The position numbers and the translations under genes are program-made. Of a stretch of 64,000 nucleotides of DNA, positions 23,301-37,700 are shown piece after piece. Every line of letters starts with the position of its first letter. Within the stretch, counting starts at the first letter, position 1. Below the pieces are notes generated by a model. It was given only the letters and a program-made list of their open reading frames with translations, was not told where the DNA came from and ran no database searches. The stretch comes from Larimichthys crocea (Eukaryota > Chordata > Actinopteri > Sciaenidae): NCBI RefSeq assembly GCF_000972845.2, contig NC_040018.1, positions 13,303,157-13,367,156 of the forward strand, read 5' to 3'.

Positions 23301-26300
23301 GCAGGAGGCCGTGATGCCTAATGATTTTGCTTCCAATCAACTTGTGAAAGATTTATCACACTCTCCTGTGAAAAACCCAAAGCACCTGTGAGATCTAACA
23401 TCCACACCTTCTGTTTTTTTCCAGAGCAAGATGATTCTGAACTAAGACATTAAATATTAAGTGTGGCGAATCTTGGCTGGCAAGAGTCTTTCCGTTGGCA
23501 GAAGTAGCCGTTAAGGTGTCAGGAGCTCATAACTAGGCTGTACACGTCGTGTTGCCAGAGTATTTCCTGGCTCAAATGGAGGGAGAGGTGACTCTTGAAC
23601 TGTCATTTATTGTAATTATTTATAAGTCTGATAGGTTTGTAGTCCCTGTTTGCCAGCCAGCCTGCCTATAGGATGTAAATCATCTTATATCTGGAAAAAC
23701 TAAAAAAACAAAGTGTGTTTAAATATCTAGATGGGTTGTGTTTATGATATAAATAAGTTTCACAGGCCATTTACCATTTACGCATAGCATAACTTTTTTT
23801 TTTTTTTTTTAGTATGGTGCTTAAAATGAATACCAGAAACCAGAAAATCAGCTTTGTGTAATGTAATATTCCAGCCCTCACTTTTTGAAGCTTATCATGT
23901 TCAGTTTTTGTTGAGACTGTGCCAGAAAGCTGTTGAATCAACTGTTTGATCTTTTTCGAGGGTTTCGAGTGTTGTGGTTGTGTATCGTATGTTTGATTGC
24001 AATATATTAAAATAGACTTCAAATTGAAACCAGTTGACTTTCAACATCCGTACTCTTGACTGTGCCCCTCGCTCAACATCAGCTTCTTTCTGCAGTCATT
24101 GTCCCATATGCTGTCTACTACAAACCTACTGCGCCTTGTTAGTAATGTGAAAGATGCTTTTAATGGCCAGCAGTCACTGGCTCCTGCATCTCATTGTATT
24201 GGTATTTTTTCAGCAGCACCCTGAAATGATTAGTGATCACTGACGCATTTCATGGACACATGGGTCAACAAGGCATCAAGCTTTGACACAGGAGACCACT
24301 GAACGTTTCCCATTCCCAACCATTGTTTTTTGTGTTTGTATGACGACGATCAATCCATAACCTTAACCACATGTTTATTGTTGTAACCATGACAACAAAG
24401 GTCCACTTACTTTAATGGAGTAGTCATTTTAACCCAAACCACCACATTTCCCTAAACTTAACCAAGTCGTTAGCGTCCTTAAACCGAATCAAACCTTAAC
24501 CATAGTGTACTCACATCATTAAACAGATTTGGAAGCTGATGATCAGATGTTTGGAATTTGTACTTGGAAAATGACTTGCATCATGACTCAAGTACCAAAA
24601 TAGTCAGTCAAATAGTTAATTAACTGACTAATAGTTGTGGCTCTGATATAAGTCTGTGCATTTCTACACTTTTTAAAACACAGTGGATGATTGGGTCTTT
24701 TAAAAAAAGTTTTTTAACTTTTCTGCACGTTGGGTTTTCTGAAAATTTTCCACAGCTCCGTTCCAAAATTTTGGACTGGTAATGATCTCACCGTACTAAG
24801 ACAAATCAGGTGCCTCAGGTGTTTTTTTTCCTCCTGCCATGAATGTTTAAGACACCCTATAGCTGATCAAGCATTACCAAGAGGATTTGTTTTCTGTCAA
24901 GGATGAGAATGTCTTCGCTGTGGTCAAACAATCCGTCCTATGGCCTGATGTTTGTGGTATCTCAGTATCCTGTGTTTCCTCTTTTTTTTTCTGAGTCGTC
25001 TGCCGCTTCCTCAGTAGACTGGCAGGGTTGGAATGAATAGAAGCACCGGGCTGGCCCATTTCCCCCTGCATCCTGTCATTGTTGGTATTTTTTCTTACTG
25101 TCTTTTATTGAAGTGGCACTAAATGATTTGGATACTAAAGCCAGGGGAAAGGATGATAAATTATTGTAACAGAGAGATTCTGTCAGTTGAAAACAAAAGG
25201 AACACCTATGGCTTCTCTTTGTTAACTTGTAAGTTGATACCTTTATCAAGATAATACTGTATTGTTTGGAAAAAGAAGGTGACGTTGAAGGGGCACTAAC
25301 CAACTGTGTGTTGTACGTACACACACACTTTGATTTGGATGATTGAAAATATTGACAAGTTTATGAAATTAGGTGTCAAAATCAGGTAAAATGAGCAGTA
25401 TTCTCAGCTCCAGGACTTTGGGGGCATGTCCACTGAATGCACTAAAGCAGCAGTTTTGAAGCGACTGAAACGTGTCAGATGAGTTCATAAAATGACATGA
25501 CTAACTTTGAAACACTCGTGATTAATTAATCTCTATCTCTCTTCTAGGGGTTCGGTGGTGTGTCATTGCTCCACCCTTTAGGACCGCCCAAAAAATCCAC
25601 ATTTCATTAAAAATATCGTTCAAAATTCTTTTCACATGTTTGCGGCAACTATTTTCCAACATACTTAATGTGTTTTGAAAGAAATCCCAGAATTGCCTTT
25701 ACACTGACTTTAAGTGTTGTAGAACTTCATCTGTGAATATATCTTCTTAACATTAACACTGAGCAAGAGCTTCCAACCAACATCATTCAATAGATTTGCT
25801 GTTGTTCTGCAAACCATGAGAATTAAAAAGATGTTAAAATTACAAACAAACATATAAATTCCATTCTGGATTTTTATTATTACTGAACCTAAAAATGACA
25901 AATGAAAGTATGAAAAAGATTTGACTACTACAAAAAGAACCAGGACAGACAGAAAGTGAAGGACTATTGCATGCTGAAGAAAATGAACAATGTAACTTTG
26001 GGATCTTCCAAATCTAAAACAAGAAATTAAGATGATATGATTATAAGGATATATTGTTGGAAACCAAAAAGAAAAGTAGACACATGTATGTTGGATGAGG
26101 ATTAGCTATGACAGTTGGTTTGTTCAACTCAAATCAAACTACATGTTTTTGATGAACATTCAGGTCTATTTACTTCCTGACTACATTATCGTCCTTGTAA
26201 CCTTGTGTAAAGTTGCCCTTCCACAGTTTTAAAAACAAACATGCTTCCAGCCCCCACACACAGAGTCTCTTGCCTCAGGACAAGTCAAGACAAGTCAAGG

Positions 26301-28708
26301 TGAACTGGGTCTCTCCTGCTTTGCATATCTTTACATACTGTGCACTTATGTACACCACTGTCATCCCTTATGTTTCTTTTTTTTTTTCCCATTTTAGTTG
26401 CCAATGTTACTTTTATTTCCTTCCCCTATTTGAAATCAGGAACTGTAACTTCTTACCGCCACAGACAGTAATAATTATTATTCATTTTAATTAACTTTCA
26501 TTGTATTAGTATTAATACAATTAGTATTATATTGTGTTGGTATTGTTTTGTCATGGTGTGTGTCTTTGTTGCCACTCCTTTAATGCATCAGAGTTTAAAA
26601 AAAGGAAGTTTTTGTTCTCACAAGTAAAATAAGACGTCATTAGCAGAAATTACAGTGTTAATCCCTCACTGTCACAGCAAGCCACAACATGCTTGCAAAA
26701 CGTCCTTCTTCTTCCTCAGTGTCTATTCTGACGTGAAGCACTATTTTTTTCTTGATATGCACATCCATAAACAAGTGATCCGGGTCCAAGGCTCCTCATT
26801 TAAAGCACTTTTTGCACATTTTGAACAACATAAAAGGAGCTGCGTAATATTTGCACTTTTACTTACAGACAATAGACTGTAACAAGCATCTTGCCCAGAT
26901 CTACAGGCCCAAAATAAGTTTTTACTCATTTTCATTTTCAGTAAAATAGTCTAACAAAGGCCATGACACACTTATTCATCTTTGTGATAACTGTGTTTGC
27001 ATAATCTTGGCCACATTATTTCCCAGTCAGCTGTGGTTTTGCCTCACTAATCATTACAGACAATCAGACAGATTCCAAATTCTGAATCGTCTATACCAAA
27101 TCTTCTCAACTAATTAATATCTGAAGGCGTAGGCTCGGCCTAGCTCTGGAAGGAGCTTGACCACATAAATCTTAAAAATTGCTTAATCAAAATAAAACTT
27201 GTCAGGACAGAAACACAGCAGGCCTGAGCAGACCTGCAGATTTAGCCGTTTTTTTTTTTAATTTGCTGTGATTGTTTTGAAATGATTTCTCAGCATACCG
27301 AACTTTTGCTGTTGGGTTTCTAGTCCCACATTCATTCGCTCTTTATTGTTCTGTTGTCAACATCTCTGAGTGCCTTAAGGCTGGGACAGACCTTCCCAGT
27401 GTATGCAAAATGCTGACCCACTGCCAGCTATTTTATCTGTTTATTCCCACTTTCTTATCAATAGAGTCAACAGCTTCCATCAGAAATCAGTCCATAAGTA
27501 TACCTCTGTGCCACAAGCTATTTTTAAATCAGTCCTCACTGTGATTGTAGGTGGACTGTGCAGTGCGTGTACATGCACTGTGCAAATGAAGATGGACTGG
27601 AGTGTTTACACTTGGTTTTAAGGTTAAAATGTGAATGGGGCAGTAAGATTACAAGTGGACAGCGGTCAATACAACTGTATTGACCACCAAGAAACATCCA
27701 ATCCAATCACTCAAACCACTTCCAGAGTTGGTCTGGTAGAAAGTTAACCATATATCTTTTGTTGTGTAAGCGCTATTGTGACCTGATGTGTCCCTGACAA
27801 GAAAATATGTCATCGGTGCATGACATGGCTTTGGTTTTGGTGACAGCGGTGACAACTAGCCTGCATGAAACAAATCTGGCGCTCGTTCGGAGAAAGGCCG
27901 GCGTAATAACGTAATTCATGCAGGTAGGTTTGAACTTCTTGTGGCAGTAACGAAATTTGAAGTGGACTGGAGATACATGATAGGCATACTGTCGACGTGG
28001 ATGGTTTCTTGGCTATTCATGCCTGTTCAGATCACCAAAATGCATTTTAAACCAAATGTAAACAGGTTCTTTCTCTTTCAGTCACTTGCTCAATTGTCTT
28101 ATCTATAAGACTGGTTAGCAGTAACTTCCTGGTGTCTCCGTTGGTTGTCTGGCAACTGCTGGGAGCCAAGAAATAGTCTGCCACACACATTTTTAACATT
28201 TTTGACATTTGTACAGATTAAACAAACAAGATATAATTGTTGAGTTTTAGAGGTGCTTGTTCGTGGATTTTGTGCTTGTTTGTGGAGCCATAAGCAATGT
28301 TCCGCCTTTTTCCCGTCGAAAATAAACTTACTGACCTCACTTTTACTGTAAAGCCATTAAAACAAAACTAAATTAGTTTTGCTATGAATCCTCTCCAGCT
28401 TCAGATCAGATGTGGTTAGCATGGCAGCTTGGTGATGTCACACCGTGTGCTGTATGCAGGCGTTGTTGCCAAAGGCTCTTCCTGTTGCCTCAGCACGGTT
28501 TTCCTGTGAGCCGGTCAGAAATGCCTGTGTTGGCACACCAAACGCTTTGTCGAACCGTTCTATTACTGGAGGTTGTTAATACATCCGTGGGTGTGCGTGT
28601 GTATGTGTGTGTGGTCACATCTGATACAGAAGAAAAAAATGAGTCACTTGAGACCTGATTTTATTGGAAGTGTTACAGTATGTTCCAGTATATGAGTATA
28701 GACATGGT

Positions 28709-28765
<57 letters not shown>

Positions 28766-31700
28766 GTCCTCTTTAAATAGTTTGAATTCCACTGCTTTCC
28801 AAAGGCACGCTTTCATGTTAAGCTCAGCTCGTCTGTTTCGTCTTTTCGAGTCCACTGGTAAACACAGAGCCAGAGGTAGATGTGTTGCAGAGTTTGACTT
28901 TATTTTTCTCAGATGTATTCACTCCTCTAACAGTAACACAGACTCCAGTGCACTGCTGTAACTATGAGCCGGGTGGTTTGACCCTCACAGGATCCTCTGT
29001 GAGCTGTTTTGTAAAGTCACGATAGTGGTGGTTGTTTGTTGAAAGCAAATCATGTAAACTGATGCCTGGAGGTCATTCCTGATCACTTTGGGATTAACTG
29101 AACTGTATGAGCTACATGCCACAAACTCTTGGCCTGGTGTGACATAAATGACAAAGCCTGAACTGAAATCTGGCAGACTGTCACTTTGACAAATGAGTGT
29201 GGAGAAAGAATAATGAGACCTTTTCAAAAAGCTGTCAGAAGTCAGAGATTATTGGGACAGCAGGGAGTTATAGCCAAAATAGAAAATGTTTACATTTCTG
29301 GCAAAAGTGGAAATACTTGGTCACTGCTGTCTTTTTATTTGGGATTGACCTAATTAAAATCTGCAGCCACACATTCTTCACTGTAGTTGCTTCATTATCT
29401 GGGTTATATAAACTATTTATGGTATTAACTGGAACTAATTTGCTTTTGGCACAAAAAAATATGTATTTTCTTATTTGCTTTGATGTTTTATCTGTGCACT
29501 CTTCTTCTGTCCACAGTGATCCAGCGGATTCACCTTTTTTCAAGTATTCTTATCACCAGTCTAAGCAGCCTTTACTGTTTGGGCAGTAAGATGAGTATAA
29601 GGTGGTTAAGGCTAGGAAGATGTCAATGTATGATGCATGTGCTCATTTAAATATAAAACTGTTGTAAAGATGTACACTAGCGGTCATTCTCGAGTTTGCT
29701 TGCTGTTGCTGTTAAACAATCAAATGTGCGGTTGTGATGCGTTAGTAAAGCTATGACTGATATTTATCGGGCACAGGAGTACTGTGATTTCACACATCCT
29801 CTCTGCTCTCGTGTGGTAATTCACGTCTGTTTCTACATCAGGCGAACATTTGATTAAACTCAGTGATGGAGTCATGATCCTTCCTGTATACAGTCACTGT
29901 TTAAATGCTTATTATTATAAAACATCCAGCAACAATGGCTGCCATTGTGCAGTAGGCTTGAGGGTAACCAATTTCTTTCAACATATTTGCGTCATCAAGA
30001 GTGGCGTAATCGCTGGATTTATTAGTGACAGATTCTGCAGTCAAATTGAAAGTTGTGTGACCTGTTATAGCTGTTCCCTAGATGAAACACTTACTCCGTT
30101 ACTGTTCCAGGTAGTTAGTGAGAGAATTATTTACCACCATCACCATAAATGATCTGTATTGACCTACAGTGAAATAATATAGAACCCTCAGATAGTCTGA
30201 TTTAGATATGACACATAACTTCTTACAACAGATGTCGATTACTTTAACTGCTAACACTGTATGATAAGAGTTCACACGTCTAACCAATGCAGTGTTAATG
30301 AATGATGCATGACTTCACATAAAATATCAAGAACTCATGTAGTTCAGTATTAACAAATTGATCAAGGTACCTTTAGGTTAAATGTTATTAGTAATTTATG
30401 AATATTGAAAATAATCTCTGTGGTTTTTAAAGCATCCACTAGTGCCTTTAAGTCCAAATAGTACCTCTTAAAACATGAATGTGTGTTTGAAAACAGAAAT
30501 TTTGGAGGAAATTTTGGGGAAAATGGTGGGAGCATTACATGCAGGCTGTACTTTCCTTAACATGTCGTCACATTACCTGCGAGTGGCCCAAATCAATGGA
30601 CGCATTCTTTTCTGGTTATCACTGATGTTATGTATTGGCTCCTCTTGCATGCGGCCTTTCCCATGTGCTGCCTGTCATTGAACAAATAGTGTAGACGCCT
30701 ACTGGATTTTTTTCACTTCCTCGCACATGCTCATCATACCATTTTTAACAGTAAGCGTGCTTCTTTGACAGGTTTTTCCAGCTTATAAATAAACTCTTAG
30801 CTGGAAGTTTATTAGTTACACCAGGATAAAACTATTGCAGTCTGATACAGCCGTCCTGCAGTACGACTTAACATCATGCAGGTTATGATGTCGAATTTTT
30901 TGTTTAAACTGTTGTAGAGAGGTGATCATCTGTTTTCAGTTTGTGTTGCTGTTGAATCATATTGTGTTACAGTGATATTTTGTCTGCCTTCATTGATACT
31001 GTAAATTTAACAGCATTAACCTCGATATTGATATAATGATATCATTTTGGGATGACTCAGGAAGTATGCACATACAAGAACATTGAGAAAGAAAGTCATT
31101 AGAAAACTTAGATATGCCCAAGTTTGTGTCACTTAATACAGACCAGAAAACTTACATCACAATATTGAAGCATCAAAATTCCAGCCAATCATAATTGTGT
31201 ATGACATAAATGTGAATTAAGCTATGGATAAGTTCAGGAAGTGTTTGTTTGTAATTAATCAGTTGTAATCAGTCAAAAACTAATTTCATGACCAGAGGTT
31301 TGATATATTATACACTTATCCGTGTCTTAGATTCAGAAGCAATATATTAATTAAGCATGATTGGTGTACTACTCATATTATAAAGGGTGTTACTTGGCAT
31401 GGAGATGATTCATATTTTTCCCACAATCTATAATTGTGTAGAATCCTGTCACTCTTAGTGCTCAGTATTTCATCTGAGTTTGAATTAATGCTGTTTTATT
31501 TTCTAATTTTCTCTCCATTATCTCATGCGAGACTCAAAAGCTCAAAAGACTTGTCCCCAGATCTGTGTTGCTATGGAGTCCCTGGCAGCCTTCATGTAGG
31601 CTTGGCTGTAAACATTTCAGGGTTGTTGTACATGGTTTGCTGCAGGTGCCAGCCCCTTCACTGTTTTTTTTCTCTTCGCTGCTCGGAAAAATGTCCGAAT

Positions 31701-34700
31701 ATACTGTCAAGGTGAGCTTAATCTTTCCCGTCATTTTTGTGTTCAGGGGTATTCTACCAAGTTCAACATGTATGTCTTTTCCGCATAGACTGGATTAAAA
31801 AGAAACTAACATAAGTATGTTTCTCATGGCTTCATTTCTGCTTGACAGGATTCCACATGACTATACCACTAACCTGTTGAGCGAGTTGAAGTACAGAAAA
31901 GGGTCTGGGAGCACAGTAAACAAGGCAGTGAGAGGGAGAGCGGTAGGTGGAGTGGAGGAGGGGGGACAGAAGGGGAGTTAAATCAGTCACTCAGCCAAAA
32001 AACCAGTGCCACGCCCCAGGTGCCAGGGCTAGTAAGAGCAAGCAGCAGGAATGTGAGGGAAATGAATGGGAGTGTAAGTCCTGCCATTCACATGGTGAGT
32101 GCTTTCTTTTTTCACCTTTAGGCTGCACTACTTACCATATAAACATATCGCAGGGAATGGTGTGGGTACGAAAAGCAAAAATATTTGACTTTTGGCTACA
32201 AAAATATCAAACTTTACGTGTATGTGGTCTGTTAGTCGTCCTCCTGTGTGTGTGGAATAAATTTGTAAATCAGTTAATGAAAGTTCAGTTGATATTTATC
32301 AAAATGTATTAATATCATGGGTAGAGCTGATCCAAACTAACCACATGAGCATGGTGCCTGTCAGTGTGAACATTTTTGGTCAGGCTTTAATCTGTTATTA
32401 TGATGATCACAGACGGACAGAAAATGAAAGGTTCTCTTCAGTGGTCTGCACAACATGACTGCAGTCTTAAGTTAAAATCAAAACATCACGTGGTGTGAGT
32501 GAGTCAGTTTATTTCCCAGCTAACGAGGCTGACCTTTTTACGTTTTTTTGATCTCCTCCTGTGTGAAAGGAACAGTGTTTTGTCACATGTAAATAAAGAA
32601 TTGCACTCCCTGTCTGCTTACGAGGAAACAAATATGCGTCAAAATAAGAACTTTTTTCAGTCTTTAAAAAAAAACGTCAAGGGAGTGTGGAAACACTTTG
32701 AACAGGCCAGCCAGTGATTCGAGAGAAGAGTACATATTTTCTGTCTGTGCGGTTGGCAATCTGTTTACTGGAAGGGTTGCTCACTCGGAGCACATGTTGC
32801 TGCATGTGCAGTCAGTCAGTAGTGTAGAGTTAGAGTTAAAGTGCAAATGCAGGGGTAGAGAAAGTGTTTTTGTGGAGGCAGTGGTGGGCGTTTGTGTGCA
32901 TGCATGTGTGTCTGTGATTTTGTTTGGAGAACTTAGCAAATAACCAGTAAAACCACACTAGAATCCTGTGTGTATGTGTGGTTCACTGTGAGTTATACGA
33001 GTTTGCCGAGTCCAGATTTAAGCTCCCTTTCTGGGAACCAGCATTCCCTGCTCTTCTAAAGCGAGCTGTAAGAGACTGGAGGGCTTTGGGAATGGAGAGG
33101 CATGGGCTGGTTTCAGTATGTCCCAGGTTTGTCTATTGTACACAGCGAGTGGTAACAATGGGAGGGTTAAGTATCTGATATACACACCAAACCCCGGGAC
33201 TCAGCTGCAAGTAATTAAAGCTGGCAGTTGGCAGAGAAGAGAGTCAGGCGACTGTAATGGCCGCTCTAAGTTCATACCATAATATTTGGATGATGAATTA
33301 GGCTGCTAGTAAAAGTGTTGTCATGCTGTTGACCCAAGGCTTTCTCCCCTCCCCATGTCCTGTTGGCCCTGAGGGAGGCACAGAGAGGAGAGAAAAAGGC
33401 TCTATACGACCCTGCTGCCTGTTTGTAATGAGATCTGCTGTTTATTTGGTATGCTGCAGCATTTGTTTTTACCTCAATAGGCTCGTCATTTTGTGCCTTT
33501 TGTGCTTTTGTTTTGGTCCTCCTCAAGATGTATTCAGCCCTGAGTTTAGGGAGCTCTATTGGCAGAATATGGCAGAAATTGAATACAACACTTCTTGGAA
33601 GGAGAGAGTGAGGCAAAGAGTATTCAACAAATCCTGCATGGCGGACCTTTTTAATATAATTGACAATGTTGAGGAAAGACGTCCATAACCAAGAGAAGAT
33701 GTAGCTTGGGTATTAGCATTAAACCTTATTGCTGATTATTCTTTATTTAAATCAAAGACCAGTCGACCAAGATACATACTGAGCAGGACATTTTCACCTC
33801 TTCCAGTGGCTATTGGTAAAATCAAAACATATCATCTGGAAATATACTAATTGTTGTCATAAGTAACACTAATACTAATTAAGGTAAATATATATCCTGA
33901 CAATGAAGAAACTGGAACCAGAGAAAAGATGAAAAATAATTTAATCAACTAACTGTTGCAGCGTTAGTCACAAGCCTTAAAGGGGAACTCCAATTTTACA
34001 CTTTTTACGTGCTGTAAAAAATCTGTGAAAGCGTGGCATAACACGTTCAAATCTCCACAAAACTGTTCAGGTTTTTAAAAAAATCTATTTCTGCTTCTAC
34101 TCCATCAGTTTGTTCAAGAGTTGATCAGCAAACAAATCATGCATTACACTTTTGGGTTTGTTTTAAATTAATGCAATCTGTAAACAGTTGTGAGTTGAGT
34201 TTGTAAGCTAGAAATGGAAACGTTGAGCACCTGAACTGATTGTTATTGTGCATTGTTCTCATATTTGTATGAATATTTCTATGTCATTTATCGTATTTGA
34301 TGCAACCAGTTGTTAGGGTGTGCTCTTGCATAAGAGTTGTGACGTAAGATTGCTGTATGTGTAACTCTGTGATTACAACACAAACAAAATCTGTGAAATT
34401 GTATTTCTGAAGAGAAACGACTTAAAACGACGATATCATGTCTTTTTAAAAATAAAAATAAAAATTAATTTCATCTTGTCTACAACAAGGTGGTCATTGA
34501 GCTGACACACAATTCGCAGTCGAGCTGTCACCCTGTCATCCCTTTAATTTGTTCTCACTTCTTGTTTCAACAGAATCGGCGTATGATCTTCTTCCCAGAG
34601 AGCTACAGTTGCCTTTCACCACTCAGCAAAACCCAAAAGTCATGAGTCAAAAGAGCGGCGGAGAGGCAGGGCCTCCCCCTTCGGCTGCTCTAGCATCAGG

Positions 34701-37700
34701 TAGGATCCTGCTCCCTCATATCTTTATTTTATCCTCTGCGAGCAGGACTGATCATGCCCCACCCCAAAGAAACACAATTCGTGTAACCGTCTGTAGCTAC
34801 GGGCAAACAAAGACCTGACCTGCCTCCCGTTTTGTTCCTAATTCCAAGAAACCCAAAACAAAACCAAGTGCTTAACAAGGAAGTTGTCATTGGCGTTAAA
34901 TCATCTGAGAGTCAATCTATCTGTACCTGCTGGTACGTTGAAATATTTGGTCGAGGAGATTTTTTGTTGTGAATACTTGTGTTCCACTGTTTGTTGTGAT
35001 CTCTTGCAGCAACAAAGTGTTGAAGTGTTGAAATATAGCTGATGTATTGCAGGTTCAGGTTTTGTGATTCAGATTACAAAAGAGATTAATGGTTTAAACC
35101 GTGCACAGTACACAATAATGATTAGAGAGCCTAATTCGACTTATTATTCACAGTGTTATTCACAAGCACAACATACTTGGTTGTTTTTTTCCCCCTTTTT
35201 TAGTGAATTAGGAAGCTTTGAGTGGCTGTAATCACCTTGTTGACCATTTTGTACTTCCAAGGTGGTTATTGTTCACACAAGAAAATCATACTGGCAGAAG
35301 AACACAGTCCAAAAATTAGATATACTTAAAGTGTGCACCGATTTTTTTTTTTTTAAAGATTATTTTTTGGCCTTTATTTTGATAGAGACAGCTAAAGAGT
35401 GACAGGAAATGTGGGGAGAGAGAGAGATGGGGAATGACATGCGGGAAAGAGCCACAGGTCGGATTCGAAACCTGGGCTTCCGCAGCAAGGACTGAGCCTT
35501 CGCTTCTCTACCAACTGACCTTAACACTGCCCCGGAAAAGATGCACTTTAGATGAATCACATGGATGACTGATGATTAGACAGTATTTTATTTAAACAGG
35601 TTTTGTATCAGTTTCTGGAAAAAGTTAAGTTTCACTGAATTGAGCACTTGGATTGTTTGCTTTTATGCTGACATTACACATTGCAAATGCACAAAACAGG
35701 ATGACCGCACAGCACATCCGCAATACAGGACACACAGGTCTGAGGCATATTTTAAGAATCATCTTTAGTTCTGAGAAATCTCAGCATATTCTTCCTGTTT
35801 TCTTTGACCCCTCACGTTTTCATTTTGCATTCTCTTCATACATAGTGGTGTCCAAAAATATGAAACTTACTTCTGAGAAGTGAAGGCTTAGCCTTCCTCC
35901 CAGCTCTCACATGATTAAGAACTAGCAGAGAGAGTGTTATTAGTGACCTTTTCTTAATTTGTAACAGTTTTTGCGGTTTTAAAATGTTTAATGGTGCTTA
36001 TATCATGTGATTGGGGTTCAAAAACTCATAACCCACCTCTCAACATCTGTAATGCCATTGCACAGCTAGCATTTGTTCGTAGATTTGAGTTGTTTTTGTA
36101 TGTTTTTATGTCTGTGTTTTGAAACTTGCTCAGACTGAGACTACCTCCACGTTTTATGTGCCTCCCTTTCTTTCTGGCTGTGTGTTTTGCAAACTAATGA
36201 GTCACCAAACAATCCAGAATGTCAACAGCAGTCTAACTCCTTTTTACAATCTGCAACTTAACCAGACTTTTCCCCCACTCTTCATCTAGTTCATTGTAAC
36301 TATTTGAATGCTTTTGGAAATTACAGTGTATGTCAGCATGCTGGAGCAACATTTTCTGACAAACAAAATAGCCTGTGTTATTATGATTTTTAAAAAAAAA
36401 TCTGAATACATTTTTGCTGTTCAGCTCTTATTGCTCATTCGCTGTCTCATTTTTATATTCCAGGAAGTTCCCTCTGAAGCAGGGAGTGTCTGCATATAAA
36501 ATGGTCTGCAGTTCTCTGCTTCATAGGTCAGAAGCTTGTTTATTTTGTCTCTGTGGCTACGTTCAGTCCCAACGAAATTAACTTTTGTAGCAAAAAAAAG
36601 AGAAAAAGTAATAAGAAATAAGAAGAAAAGCCCAAAATAAAAGCTCCAATAATTGGCATGCATCATATTGTACATTGTTTTGAACTTCCCTCTCCATTTT
36701 ATCATTTTGTCAGTTCAACATGAGCCAAATGCTAGTAATAATAATAAACTCATTCACCTTTTTTGGTTTGGTTTTTTTTATTGCAAATTCATTTATTCAG
36801 CATATAAAAAAATACTATACACATACTATACATTTAAAATCTTAAGATTTTTTTTTTAGCAACACAGGCACACACATGTAAGATTCATTGAAAAGGGGGA
36901 AATTTAAATTGGACAAAAAAAAAAAAAGCCAAAAAGAAACAATCATGAACAAATTTTGCTGCTTGAATGGGACTGCTAGCCAACACTGGTTGGGATGCCT
37001 TTATTCACTGTCTAATTATTTGCACTGTAGATGCCATGTCCACTTCTATGACCATGGAAGGCCCCCGCAGTGCTTTTTCCACCTCTTCCAGCTCCACCAT
37101 CCATTCCAGTACTTCAGCAAGTGACCAGAAACAAGTTCACAGCAGTAATGTTGACCCAGAAGACCCCAGGAGCAGCAGAGCGGTACCAGAAGTTGTCGGA
37201 GCAGAAGGTGGGAATGGTAATTGCAGCGGTGGCGGGAACTGCAGGGGTAGCAGCGAGCTAGGAGGAGGAAGAGGCGCAACATCCCAGGAGCCCCAACCAC
37301 ATCTCCAGATGACCCCATCTAAACGTCGCACCGTACTGAACATCTCTCCACCTCCACAAGACCTGCTTGATGATAGCCGTATGTCCTGCCAGGATGAAGC
37401 ATCCGTGGACTCAGAGCAGAGTAACAGCATCTGGATGGATGACTCTCTCTCCAACTTCAGCATCATGAGCTCCATCTCTTACAATGACAACACAGAGGTG
37501 CCACGAAAGTCTCGTAAACGTACCCCTCGCCAGAGACCTGGTCCTAAGTCAGTACGTGCAGGGGAAGCCAGCATGGATGTGTTTGATGCAGACAGTGCCA
37601 AAGGTCCACACTTTGTCTTGTCACAGCTAGGCCCGGACAACAAGAGTGGATCAAAAGGAAGGTTTGTGTAACCTTATATATATATATTTAGTTTGCAATA

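Larger units (their letters stand above)
17439..34573 (+). other. nfat5 intron 1 (about 17 kb), no coding sequence recognised
   Basis: Donor AAAG|gtaatg at 17438/17439, acceptor ttcaacag at 34566-34573; phase 1 on both sides. The interior is AT-rich with only short chance open frames. Recognised contents are three MITE copies (18064, 18750, 21785), two tRNA-derived SINEs near 19563-19926, a GT microsatellite at 28714 and a probable degraded repeat near 24340. Elsewhere I see nothing to annotate. A large first intron is typical of NFAT5 and may hold enhancers that cannot be seen without comparison. Confidence 0.8.

Noticed and set aside
33323..33688. A 121-codon plus-strand open frame in nfat5 intron 1 ending ..[12 protein letters not shown].
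   Set aside because: Part of it (around GCTCTATTGGCAGAA) resembles the MITE family's internal sequence, the rest has no recognisable domain, and no splice logic ties it to nfat5.
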